A stretch of 41,023 bases of DNA from CAYHCE01 sp964355015 (GTDB lineage Bacteria; Cyanobacteriota; Cyanobacteriia; PCC-6307; Cyanobiaceae): assembly GCA_964355015.1 (NCBI GenBank), contig CAYHCE010000025.1, forward strand, positions 1 through 41,023, written 5' to 3'. Below, one piece after another: positions 16,835-22,866 of the stretch (position 1 is its first letter; each line of letters begins with the position of its first letter). The notes beneath the pieces were generated by a model. That model searched no databases and had not been told where the DNA came from. It saw nothing but the letters and a program-made list of their open reading frames with translations. Made by a program: the position numbers and the translations under genes.

Positions 16835-17056
16835 TCAGAAAAAGGTGGGCTTCGTGACGGCACGAGTAAGCGCCATCAGGCCCTGCTGCAGGGAGGTCGC
16901 GCCGATCGAGATCCACCTGCGGTCGGTGTCAGCGTCTTGCAGGCGGGTTACCAGCGCCTCCAGCTGAGGTCCGAACGCCTTGATCGCGTTCATCAGGTCA
17001 ACGTCCACTTCGGATAGCTCTCGGTATCCGCTGATCATGCGGTGCTGGTTGTCCAC
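16835..17056 (-). CDS. acb2: Acb2-type anti-CBASS cyclic-nucleotide sponge
   Basis: A 73-residue protein starting at GTG (17054-17056) after an excellent ribosome site GAGGAGACAAC. The two-helix hairpin pattern fits the Acb2/Tad1 hairpin family: N-terminal HRMISGYRELSEVDVDLMN, AIKAFG, a short linker, then RRWISIGATSLQQGLMALTR and final KPTFF. From memory, Tyr11 and Lys26 bind the ligand in characterised Acb2; here residue 11 is Tyr and residue 26 is Lys. Acb2 forms hexamers that soak up cyclic di- and trinucleotides and so block CBASS (and some Thoeris-type) signalling. It is preceded by a 9-base-pair hairpin and followed by the secreted-protein gene. Confidence 0.85.
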   Translation of the reverse strand: MDNQHRMISGYRELSEVDVDLMNAIKAFGPQLEALVTRLQDADTDRRWISIGATSLQQGLMALTRAVTKPTFF

Positions 17057-17073
17057 GTTGTCTCCTCGAAGGT

Positions 17074-17095
17074 GCGGCCCCCCGGAGGGGGCCGC
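17074..17095 (-). terminator. Hairpin just upstream of the acb2 start
   Basis: A perfect 9-base-pair stem GCGGCCCCC with GGGGGCCGC around a 4-base loop, TCCG when read on the minus strand. No uridine tail follows; the next bases are ACCTTC and then the acb2 ribosome site. It may partly terminate the upstream transcript, protect a processed mRNA end, or affect acb2 translation. Confidence 0.6.
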
Positions 17096-17146
17096 GGGTT
17101 GTGGGCTACGCTAACCTCATCGCCGAAGCCGCGTACCCCAGCTCGG

Positions 17147-17527
17147 TTACGGGTTCACGCCCAGGCCCAGAGCGCCCCAGACGCCATCAGAGGTCGCGGA
17201 CGACCCACCGACGGTTCCCGCATTGCCCTGCGCGCCAGCGATGCCCAGAGCGCCACTGGTGACGCCAGAGCCCTGCACGACGCCAGCGCCGGTCGCAGAC
17301 GTTGCCCCAAGGTGATCGGCACCGAACGTCGCAACGCCGCCAGTCAGGCCAGCACCGCCAGCGCGAGCTCCGGAGATGCCAACGATCGCCGCGCCGGACG
17401 ACACGCCGGATCCGGAGACCATGGCCGAACGGGAGCCGACGACGCCGAGGGCACCATAGCCAGCGATGTCAGCGGCGATGGCCGAACCAGCGAACAGGCT
17501 CAGCACTGCAAAGAGGATCGACTTCAT
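17147..17527 (-). CDS. Secreted Gly/Ala/Ser-rich protein
   Basis: A 126-residue protein with ribosome site ATGGAGGGAACCCT before the ATG at 17525-17527; the longer frame to 17635 is rejected. Signal peptide MKSILFAVLSLFAGSAIAA is cleaved before Asp20. The mature part is almost all Gly, Ala, Ser, Val and Thr with repeated GxGVxSGA-type units (VSGSGVSSGAAIVGISGARA, VVQGSGVTSGALGIAGA). It lacks cysteines and charged patches. The role is unknown; a small secreted beta-repeat or bacteriocin-like peptide is conceivable. Confidence 0.6.
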   Translation of the reverse strand: MKSILFAVLSLFAGSAIAADIAGYGALGVVGSRSAMVSGSGVSSGAAIVGISGARAGGAGLTGGVATFGADHLGATSATGAGVVQGSGVTSGALGIAGAQGNAGTVGGSSATSDGVWGALGLGVNP

Positions 17528-17640
17528 AGGGTTCCCTCCATAGGGGGTTGTGGGTAGAGGTGCGATCCGGAAAAATACCGGACACACAGGAAGATAATGC
17601 CAGGACAGCGTTATTGCAACGATGGAGATACCCATCGGAT
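17528..17640 (-). promoter_or_regulatory. Intergenic gap with candidate leftward promoter
   Basis: This 113-base gap breaks the otherwise continuous leftward gene row. On the minus strand a -35-like TTGCAA (17614-17619) and -10-like TATCTT (17591-17596) are 17 bases apart. Each matches sigma70 at four of six positions. A short inverted repeat TCCGG / CCGGA at about 17566-17582 lies downstream. It could give separate expression of the secreted protein and acb2. The assignment is tentative. Confidence 0.35.
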
Positions 17641-17829
17641 TCAGCTCCTGGAATTACGCGGTGGCTGGCACAGGAATAACGTGTCCCAGACTCGGGGATC
17701 GGTTGTCTCTGGGTTCTCGAGATACTTCTCGAGCGCCCACTCGAAACGCCTGCACCAGTAGACGACCTTCCGCTCCTGATTGCTCAGCGGAATCTCACTG
17801 CACAACTCGCCTTGTGTCACAGTTTGCAT
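17641..17829 (-). CDS. Small hypothetical protein
   Basis: A 62-residue protein with ATG at 17827-17829 and GAGG nine bases upstream, overlapping the previous gene by 13 bases. Residues include CSEIPLSNQERKVVYWCRRF, WALEKYLENP and a final Pro/Arg tail; there are three cysteines (10, 26, 54) and four tryptophans or tyrosines in the helix. No family is recognised. Confidence 0.55.
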   Translation of the reverse strand: MQTVTQGELCSEIPLSNQERKVVYWCRRFEWALEKYLENPETTDPRVWDTLFLCQPPRNSRS

Positions 17830-18062
17830 AGCTTGGCCACCTCGCCTGCAACACGATCGCGGAAGGCTTCGGTTACCTCCTCATTCGCGCACTTCCAGGC
17901 ATCCAGCACGAGAGACTTCAGGGCAGCTATCTCTCTCTCAGCATTTGTAGGCGCATCGTCATCAGTCTTCTGCTCGTTGAACCACGACTTGATGAGGTTC
18001 ACCTCCTCCTGTATTTGCCGCAGCTGCTGCATCGCCACGAGGTCGTCAAAATACTTGCCCAC
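17817..18062 (-). CDS. Small helical hypothetical protein
   Basis: An 81-residue protein starting at GTG (18060-18062) after GAGGAGCAACTGAC. It is nearly all helix with a coiled-coil-like start (YFDDLVAMQQLRQIQEEVNL) and an amphipathic second half (EVTEAFRDRVAGEVAKLCKL). It immediately follows the aspartic protease gene. No function is recognised. Confidence 0.6.
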   Translation of the reverse strand: MGKYFDDLVAMQQLRQIQEEVNLIKSWFNEQKTDDDAPTNAEREIAALKSLVLDAWKCANEEVTEAFRDRVAGEVAKLCKL

Positions 18063-18063
18063 G

Positions 18064-18711
18064 TCAGTTGCTCCTCTTGGTTGGAGAAAGAACCACCTGG
18101 CCGCGCCGCAGGTTCAGCCAGAGATCGAACCAGAGGAACAGCTCGGACCCGATGAGCAGGGGCCGATACCGACTGGTGACTCTGACGTCCCCGTGCATCG
18201 GCACGACAGGCTCAATGGCAATCTCTCTGCCGCCGATGTCGACGCGGTTCGAGAACTGCATGGCCTTGTAGTGCCCGACCGGCGGATAGAAGTCGCGCTT
18301 CATCCCAAGCAGCTTGTCGGCGTGCTGCGGCTCGATGTACGACAGCTTCGCCCCGGTGTCGATGAATGCCATGCCGCGGACGGGATCACCATCCGACGGC
18401 AGCAGCATGATCGGCACCTCAGGGGTCGACCCTGTCCAGTACGCCTTGCCAGCTGGACGCGCTGCGTTGAACTCGATGAAGTCCTTGGTGATCAGCGTGC
18501 GATCACTGAGGGCGTCGAGCCCAAGCAGCATGTCCAGGTTCGTGCCGACCATGCGCTCGATGGAAGACAACGAGGCCCCGAGGTAGCCGCTGCCCTTGCG
18601 GTGCGTGACGGTTCTCGGGGCCCCGGTGTCAACCAGGGCCCGCATGTCGCTGCCTGGGACAGGGCTGACGATCAGGTGACCGTCATGCCATGCCACGGGC
18701 AGCTGGGTCAT
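18064..18711 (-). CDS. Pepsin/retropepsin-type aspartic protease with two DTG sites
   Basis: A 215-residue protein whose ATG sits in an ATGA overlap. It has two active-site motifs of the aspartic protease clan: ALVDTGAPRT (DTG at 28-30) and AFIDTGAKLSYI (DTG at 118-120). Each is followed by the second conserved element of such lobes, LLGLDALSDRTLI near 62-74 and LLIGSELFLWFDLWLNL near 185-201. Two lobes in one chain match a pseudo-dimer like pepsin rather than a retroviral homodimer. No signal peptide is present, so it should act in the cytoplasm. The substrate is unknown; candidates are phage structural precursors or host defence proteins. Confidence 0.85.
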   Translation of the reverse strand: MTQLPVAWHDGHLIVSPVPGSDMRALVDTGAPRTVTHRKGSGYLGASLSSIERMVGTNLDMLLGLDALSDRTLITKDFIEFNAARPAGKAYWTGSTPEVPIMLLPSDGDPVRGMAFIDTGAKLSYIEPQHADKLLGMKRDFYPPVGHYKAMQFSNRVDIGGREIAIEPVVPMHGDVRVTSRYRPLLIGSELFLWFDLWLNLRRGQVVLSPTKRSN

Positions 18712-18974
18712 CCCTCGTCCTCCTCGTCGGCCTCGTCGGCCTCGTCCTTGCTGAAGCGCATCAGCAGCCGATCGACGCGACCATACAGCTCGCGCAGGGC
18801 ATCGGTGGTGCGCGCGGACGCGACGATGTACTCCTGGATCGTCTGGCCGATGGAGTCGAGCTCCTTGTACGCCATCGCATCCACGGACGGCTTGGCGGGA
18901 ACTTCCATCTGCCCGACGATGGCCTCGAGAAGCGCCTTCTCGATCGCGGCGACGTTGATGTTGGAAAGGTTCAT
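18708..18974 (-). CDS. Small helical protein with acidic tail
   Basis: An 88-residue protein with ribosome site CGGAGTAACACC. Two predicted helices (VAAIEKALLEAIVGQM; TTDALRELYGRVDRLLMRF) are followed by the acidic tail KDEADEADEEDEG. Its stop overlaps the protease start (ATGA), so the two are likely co-translated. An acidic tail can mimic DNA or bind basic partners. No family is recognised. Confidence 0.6.
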   Translation of the reverse strand: MNLSNINVAAIEKALLEAIVGQMEVPAKPSVDAMAYKELDSIGQTIQEYIVASARTTDALRELYGRVDRLLMRFSKDEADEADEEDEG

Positions 18975-19006
18975 GGTGTTACTCCGTTTGGGTTGGTTGG
19001 GTTGGG

Positions 19007-19300
19007 TTAGAACGGGATGTCGTCGTCAGGGATGTCCTGAGACGGTTTCGGCTTTCCTTTGCCGCTGCTTGTCGCCTTGAACGAGCCAGCGACTGACAGG
19101 TACTTCTTGCCGGACTTCTTTGCCTCTTTCGTCCAGCCTGTGAGCCGGATCGGGTTCTCCTCGTCCGGGGTGATCAGCTTGCCGTCGACATAGATCTCGA
19201 CGTTCTCTGGGAGCGTGAGAGAGCCACTGAAGTCGACGCTCTCGCTCATGTCGTCGCGCATCAGGAAGCCGTTGAACAGCTCCAGGTAGTTTCCAGCCAT
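19007..19300 (-). CDS. Putative single-stranded-DNA-binding-like protein
   Basis: A 97-residue protein with ribosome site AGAGGAGAAACACGC. The first part is strand-rich and OB-like in pattern (LELFNGFLMRDD; IYVDGKLITPDE; KKYLSVAGSFKA). A Lys/Gly/Ser/Pro linker follows, and the C terminus ends DIPDDDIPF, very similar to the acidic SSB tip that recruits repair proteins. It is next to the exonuclease and annealing genes, which supports a recombination role. The OB fold is inferred, not shown. Confidence 0.6.
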   Translation of the reverse strand: MAGNYLELFNGFLMRDDMSESVDFSGSLTLPENVEIYVDGKLITPDEENPIRLTGWTKEAKKSGKKYLSVAGSFKATSSGKGKPKPSQDIPDDDIPF

Positions 19301-19313
19301 GCGTGTTTCTCCT

Positions 19314-19667
19314 CTAGGTTGATGGGTACGCCCGCATCTCGGTGCGCTCGGAGGCCAGGTCTGACTGGCGCAACGATGCAGCGAGCTTCATGGCGTCGAT
19401 AGCGGAGCGTGCTCGCTCCATTTCCAGGCGGGCCTCGAACAGCTTGCCGAGGTGTTCGGCGTACTGTGGGGAGGCCCTTGCGTCCCGCTCCTGCGCCGCG
19501 ACCGAGCCCACGCCGCGCGCTTCTGCCTCCTGCATCTGAGCAGCCAGGACGACCTTGCGCAGGTGCTCCAGCTTCTCGTAGGTGGCAGCCGCCATGGCGT
19601 GCTGCTCGTTCAGGGACCGGAGCCTGTCGAGCCAACGCTCGAGACGCTCCACTCTCTCGGTGGTCAT
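19314..19667 (-). CDS. Coiled-coil accessory protein of the recombination module
   Basis: A 117-residue helical protein; the ATG at 19665-19667 overlaps the exonuclease stop (TAATG) and follows CTGGAGGAG. It has long charged helices (ERVERLERWLDRLRSLNEQ; LFEARLEMERARSAIDAMKL) with a likely coiled-coil. Similar small proteins commonly sit between exonuclease and SSB genes in phages. The role is unknown. Confidence 0.65.
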   Translation of the reverse strand: MTTERVERLERWLDRLRSLNEQHAMAAATYEKLEHLRKVVLAAQMQEAEARGVGSVAAQERDARASPQYAEHLGKLFEARLEMERARSAIDAMKLAASLRQSDLASERTEMRAYPST

Positions 19668-20593
19668 TACTCCTCCAGGTCGATCCGCGCGTACCTCACG
19701 GGCTTGTTGCGGAAGGCGTCGACGTCGGTGTCCTTGATGCCCCACTCCTTCTGCAGGGCCTTCCAGTTGACGTTGCCGATCCTGTCGACCCAGCTGACCT
19801 TCACCCCGTTGCCGTGGCTTGGCTTGTCGGCCGCCAAGTCCAGGAGAGACCTGCGCGCCTGCTCCTCAGCCGCTGAGGCTTCCTCCAGGGCGAGCTTGGC
19901 CTCCACCCACTCCTCGGATGCCACCCACCACTCATAGTCCTCCCTGGGGGGCTCTGAGGGGCCGGAAGCCCCAGCCGTGGCAAGCCAGGCAGCAGGGTCT
20001 CCCGCCATGATGGTGTCGAGCTCGGCCTTGAACGCCTTCAGCTTCTCCAGGGTGGCCGCCCAGGCTTCCTTGTCGAAGTCCAGCGGGAAGTCCGCCCAGC
20101 CCTTGTCTCCGTCACCAGCTTCGAGTGCTGCCGGGGTCCAGTAGAGGATCACGGCTTTATGGATTCCGGTGATCCCCATCTGAGCCTGCGCCTGAGCCTG
20201 ATGCTCGCGCAGCGGCCAGACCGGAATGCCCCTGCTGTAGGGGCACTTGATCTCAAGGATCATTTCTCCGGAATCCTCATCGAAGGTGATTCCGTCTGGT
20301 GAGCAGCCGAGCCAGTCCATGTCAGGCGCCACGAAGAAGCCGACCGTAGCTATTTCCTGCCCTGTCATGGCCTCGTAGAACTCCCTGGCCACAGACTCGG
20401 CCTCGTGCCCGTAGGACGTTGCCGCGTTGCCGAAGAACTGCGGGCCCATGCCCAGACGCTTGCGCACCTGGTCGACCATCGCCGACTTCGGCGAGCGGAG
20501 GATCTTGTGGACTTCGCTGGCTGTGATGCGCGTCTTGCGCAGCTCATCCCACTCTGGGGAGTTCTGTTCGCAGAGGATCTCTTTACCGGACAT
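19667..20593 (-). CDS. YqaJ-type recombination exonuclease
   Basis: A 308-residue protein with ribosome site AAGGAGGCAGAGC. It shows the PD-(D/E)xK exonuclease pattern of the lambda Exo/YqaJ family: EWDELRKTRITASEVHKIL near 14-32, GHEAESVAREFYE with Glu64, GCSPDGI with Asp100, and LEIKCP with Glu114 and Lys116, then HQAQAQAQMGITG. It is expected to digest 5' strands at double-strand ends so that the ERF protein can anneal the single strands. Residues about 250-280 form an extra Ala/Glu-rich helix. Confidence 0.9.
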   Translation of the reverse strand: MSGKEILCEQNSPEWDELRKTRITASEVHKILRSPKSAMVDQVRKRLGMGPQFFGNAATSYGHEAESVAREFYEAMTGQEIATVGFFVAPDMDWLGCSPDGITFDEDSGEMILEIKCPYSRGIPVWPLREHQAQAQAQMGITGIHKAVILYWTPAALEAGDGDKGWADFPLDFDKEAWAATLEKLKAFKAELDTIMAGDPAAWLATAGASGPSEPPREDYEWWVASEEWVEAKLALEEASAAEEQARRSLLDLAADKPSHGNGVKVSWVDRIGNVNWKALQKEWGIKDTDVDAFRNKPVRYARIDLEE

Positions 20594-20786
20594 GCTCTGC
20601 CTCCTTCTCGGTGTGCTCCTCGATGATGCCGAGGTTGCTGGGCTTCTCAGAGAAGCAGACAAACTCGACAACGCTCTCGTCTGCGAGAGTGACCCGGATC
20701 GTCCTGGCATAGGTGTTGGCGCCCTCCAGGAACTCGATGGGCTTGATGCGGATGCTTGCTGCATCGTGAATGTACTGGCTGATCAT
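20583..20786 (-). CDS. Small hypothetical protein between annealing protein and exonuclease
   Basis: A 67-residue protein with ribosome site CGGAGGCGAAC and an 11-base overlap with the exonuclease gene. It begins with a short helix and then strands (YARTIRVTLADESVVEFVCF), and ends in a charged helix EEHTEKEAEHVR. It could be a small cofactor of the recombinase, by position. No family is recognised. Confidence 0.6.
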   Translation of the reverse strand: MISQYIHDAASIRIKPIEFLEGANTYARTIRVTLADESVVEFVCFSEKPSNLGIIEEHTEKEAEHVR

Positions 20787-20797
20787 GTTCGCCTCCG

Positions 20798-21316
20798 TTA
20801 CAGGTCAAAGTCATCGGATGCAGGCTTGGGTTCGGCCTGCGCTTTCTTGGCGTGCCGCTCGCGCAACTGCTCGAGCCGGGACTTCTTTCCGGAAGCGTCC
20901 GGGCCAAGGCCCGCGTCGACGTCCTCCTCTGCTGCTATACCGAGCAGCGATTGCAGCTGATACCTGCGGCAGTAGGTAATGTTCTTGCCAGCGGACTGAG
21001 CGGCAGACAGGCCGACGGACGGCTCGACGTCCATGACCATCGGTCCCGTCTGCATGTTCTGCCCGGACGAGTGGAGCAGGAGCGTCGTGACGCTCGTGCG
21101 ATTTTCCTTGCACGTCACAGCTTGCATGACGCACAGCCCGTGCTTGGCAACAACGGGCCGAACCATGCCCATCAGCTGATCGAGGGTCGCGTATTTGTAC
21201 TGGTACTTTGCTCCGCCCGCGACGGTGTCTTTCTGGATCTCGCGGAACTCCGCTTGAGCGGCCACGAGGGCCGCAGCAATCTCGGCGATGTTGTCTCCGA
21301 ACAGAAGGTCAGACAT
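20798..21316 (-). CDS. erf: ERF-family single-strand annealing protein
   Basis: A 172-residue protein. It matches the ERF recombinase pattern: AQAEFREIQKDTVAGG, YKYATLDQLMGMVRPVVAKH, LLLHSSGQ, then SAAQSAGKNITYCRRYQLQS and LGIAAEEDVDAG. A basic linker and acidic C-terminal DDFDL follow, the latter resembling an SSB-type tip. ERF proteins form rings that anneal complementary single strands and circularise terminally redundant genomes, as in P22. The ATG at 21314-21316 follows CGGAGAACAGAGCAA. Confidence 0.9.
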   Translation of the reverse strand: MSDLLFGDNIAEIAAALVAAQAEFREIQKDTVAGGAKYQYKYATLDQLMGMVRPVVAKHGLCVMQAVTCKENRTSVTTLLLHSSGQNMQTGPMVMDVEPSVGLSAAQSAGKNITYCRRYQLQSLLGIAAEEDVDAGLGPDASGKKSRLEQLRERHAKKAQAEPKPASDDFDL

Positions 21317-21557
21317 TTGCTCTGTTCTCCGCTGTGAGGCTCTCAAGGGAATGGATTACGTCCTTCTTCAGGTTCTCTGTCGAACGCCGATCGCTCGACG
21401 AGCACGAGAACACGAAGAACACTGACTTGCCCCCGGGGAGCGTGATGGTGACTTTGTGGTGACTGCTGCCTGTCATGGTGTACGAGACTGACTCTGCCTT
21501 GTACTTGATGGCCAGAGAGTTGATGATCTTTCGGGTTTCGCGCAGCCGCTTATCCAT
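21309..21557 (-). CDS. HicA-like dsRBD-fold protein
   Basis: An 82-residue protein with ribosome site GGAGATACACCC. The order helix, strand, strand, helix with TGSSHHKVTITLPGGKSV and FVFSCSSSDRRSTENLKKDV resembles the HicA toxin fold, where a G-S-H-H motif holds the catalytic histidine. No HicB antitoxin is adjacent. It may be an RNA- or DNA-binding remnant or a domesticated toxin. It overlaps the ERF gene by eight bases. Confidence 0.55.
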   Translation of the reverse strand: MDKRLRETRKIINSLAIKYKAESVSYTMTGSSHHKVTITLPGGKSVFFVFSCSSSDRRSTENLKKDVIHSLESLTAENRANV

Positions 21558-21675
21558 GGGTGTATCTCCGTCGGTGTTTGGTTTCTCCGCGCCGGTCAGC
21601 GGCCTTGCGGTCCCTATGCGTTCTCGGCTTCGCGAAGTCACGCATATGCTTCGCGACCAGGTTCCTAGCTTTCAT
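21550..21675 (-). CDS. Tiny basic conserved phage protein (41 residues)
   Basis: The ATG at 21673-21675 follows GGAGAAACACCAG. The product is very basic: MKARNLVAKHMRDFAKPRTH, then DRKAADRRGETKHRRR and a short tail. Small proteins starting K-x-RN-x-VAKH are common in podovirus early regions; their function is unknown, but the charge suggests nucleic-acid binding. It overlaps both neighbours, which supports its being translated. Confidence 0.65.
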   Translation of the reverse strand: MKARNLVAKHMRDFAKPRTHRDRKAADRRGETKHRRRYTHG

Positions 21676-21994
21676 CTGGTGTTTCTCCGGTGAGGGCCAT
21701 ATGACGAGCGGCGTTGCGCGCGTCTTTGGCGGTTTGGTAGCTGTTGAAAGTTCCGCAGGTGTCGATGTATCCAGTCTCGCGGTTGAGTCTGCGGACAGAC
21801 CAGAATCGCGGACATCCAAGGCACTCCTCGGACGTCACGAAGTAGATCAACCCGTCGACCTTGCCGACGTATCCGTAGTCGGACAGTTTCGTCCTGAAGA
21901 ACTTCATGGTCTTCGGATCGAACCAGGTGCCCTTGTGAAGGTGGCGGATCATCTCCATCGACATCCGCTCAAGTGTTTCTCGTGGTCTAGCCAT
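21665..21994 (-). CDS. Hypothetical protein
   Basis: A 109-residue protein with ribosome site CAAGGGAAACAGCA. It has a beta-rich middle with aromatic residues (DYGYVGKVDGLIYFVTSEE) and cysteines in ECLGCPRFWSVRRL and YIDTCGTFN, which could form a metal site. A helix YQTAKDARNAARHM ends it. The family is not recognised. It is tightly overlapped on both sides. Confidence 0.6.
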   Translation of the reverse strand: MARPRETLERMSMEMIRHLHKGTWFDPKTMKFFRTKLSDYGYVGKVDGLIYFVTSEECLGCPRFWSVRRLNRETGYIDTCGTFNSYQTAKDARNAARHMALTGETPDES

Positions 21995-22175
21995 TGCTGT
22001 TTCCCTTGTTGCTGAAGACGCTTCGCGCGCGAGAGATCTGTTCCTTGATCTGGCCTATCCTCATGTCCACGATGTCCTGCGGCCCCCGCTCTTTGCCAAC
22101 CGTCTCCCACCAGTACAGGGCGATCCCTCCAAGCTCGATGACGTCACCTGCCAGTGTCTTCGTCAGGTTCCTCAC
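21987..22175 (-). CDS. Small hypothetical protein with hairpin-linked GTG start
   Basis: A 62-residue protein starting at GTG (22173-22175) after GAGGAGACAACA, almost the same start signal as acb2. The sequence is helical with VIELGGIALYWWETVGKE in the middle, weakly amphipathic. A terminator-like hairpin lies just upstream. The function is unknown. Confidence 0.6.
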   Translation of the reverse strand: MRNLTKTLAGDVIELGGIALYWWETVGKERGPQDIVDMRIGQIKEQISRARSVFSNKGNSNG

Positions 22176-22194
22176 TGTTGTCTCCTCAAAAGAA

Positions 22195-22214
22195 GCGGCC
22201 CCCGAAGGGGCCGC
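22195..22214 (-). terminator. UUCG-loop intrinsic terminator
   Basis: On the minus strand an 8-base-pair stem GCGGCCCC with GGGGCCGC surrounds a TTCG loop and is followed by TTCTTTT, a good uridine tail. It lies about a dozen bases after the stop of the 207-residue gene and immediately before the ribosome site of the next gene. It is likely a partial terminator or attenuator in the leftward operon. Confidence 0.75.
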
Positions 22215-22226
22215 GGTTGATTGCCG

Positions 22227-22850
22227 TCAGGAACTGCTGCGCCTGGGCGGCGGGACAGGCTCCATGATTGCTTCGAGCAGGGTTTGCTTGAGCGCCTCTA
22301 TGGCCACGTCTCCGCCGTCATGAATAGCGCGCCTGACGGCTGCCTTAGCCTGCCCGCCGAGGGCAGCCTTGTCCGAGGAGAACTGAGCCTCGGCGGCCGT
22401 CTTACCAGTTGCCTCGTCGACGATGAAGTCTGGGCGAATGGTGATGGTCCCCACGAGGTTGCCGTAGCCTGGCGCCTTGCAGCGATAGAGCGGCAAGCCA
22501 AACTCCTCGGAAAGCCAGCGTGCCAGCGAGGCCACGCCTGAGCGCGCATCGTTCTCACGCTCCTCGCTCGCCTGGATGCGCTCACGCATCGTTCCATTCG
22601 GCTCCCAGATGTCTGCAGCGAGAGCCTGGTAGATGTTGTCGAATACGCCGAGTCCGTTTGCGTTACTGTGCGGATCCCAGGTATAGGTGCCGTTGAGCTT
22701 CCAGAGAAAGTCGCCGACGTCCTTGCCGTATGCTTCGCGGCCATTCGCCTTGCGAATAGCGAGCCCTCCGACGTTTACGCGGGTTTCCAAATTAAGGCGC
22801 CGCGGTTCAGTCGAGAGGCTGAGCGCAGCGATCCTATCGTCATGCGTCAT
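22227..22850 (-). CDS. Hypothetical early protein
   Basis: A 207-residue protein with a near-perfect ribosome site AAGGAGGTCTTAT. It has helices with DARSGVASLARWLSEEFGLP, a beta block around YGNLVGTITIRPDFIVDEAT, and a Pro/Arg/Ser tail PVPPPRRSSS. It lies between the ParB-like gene and an internal terminator. No family is recognised. Confidence 0.6.
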   Translation of the reverse strand: MTHDDRIAALSLSTEPRRLNLETRVNVGGLAIRKANGREAYGKDVGDFLWKLNGTYTWDPHSNANGLGVFDNIYQALAADIWEPNGTMRERIQASEERENDARSGVASLARWLSEEFGLPLYRCKAPGYGNLVGTITIRPDFIVDEATGKTAAEAQFSSDKAALGGQAKAAVRRAIHDGGDVAIEALKQTLLEAIMEPVPPPRRSSS

Positions 22851-22866
22851 ATAAGACCTCCTTGGG

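Noticed and set aside
17812..19080. 422-codon plus-strand frame across the leftward protease and neighbours
   Set aside because: It is opposite to five supported genes with good ribosome sites; its product is low-complexity and lacks motifs.
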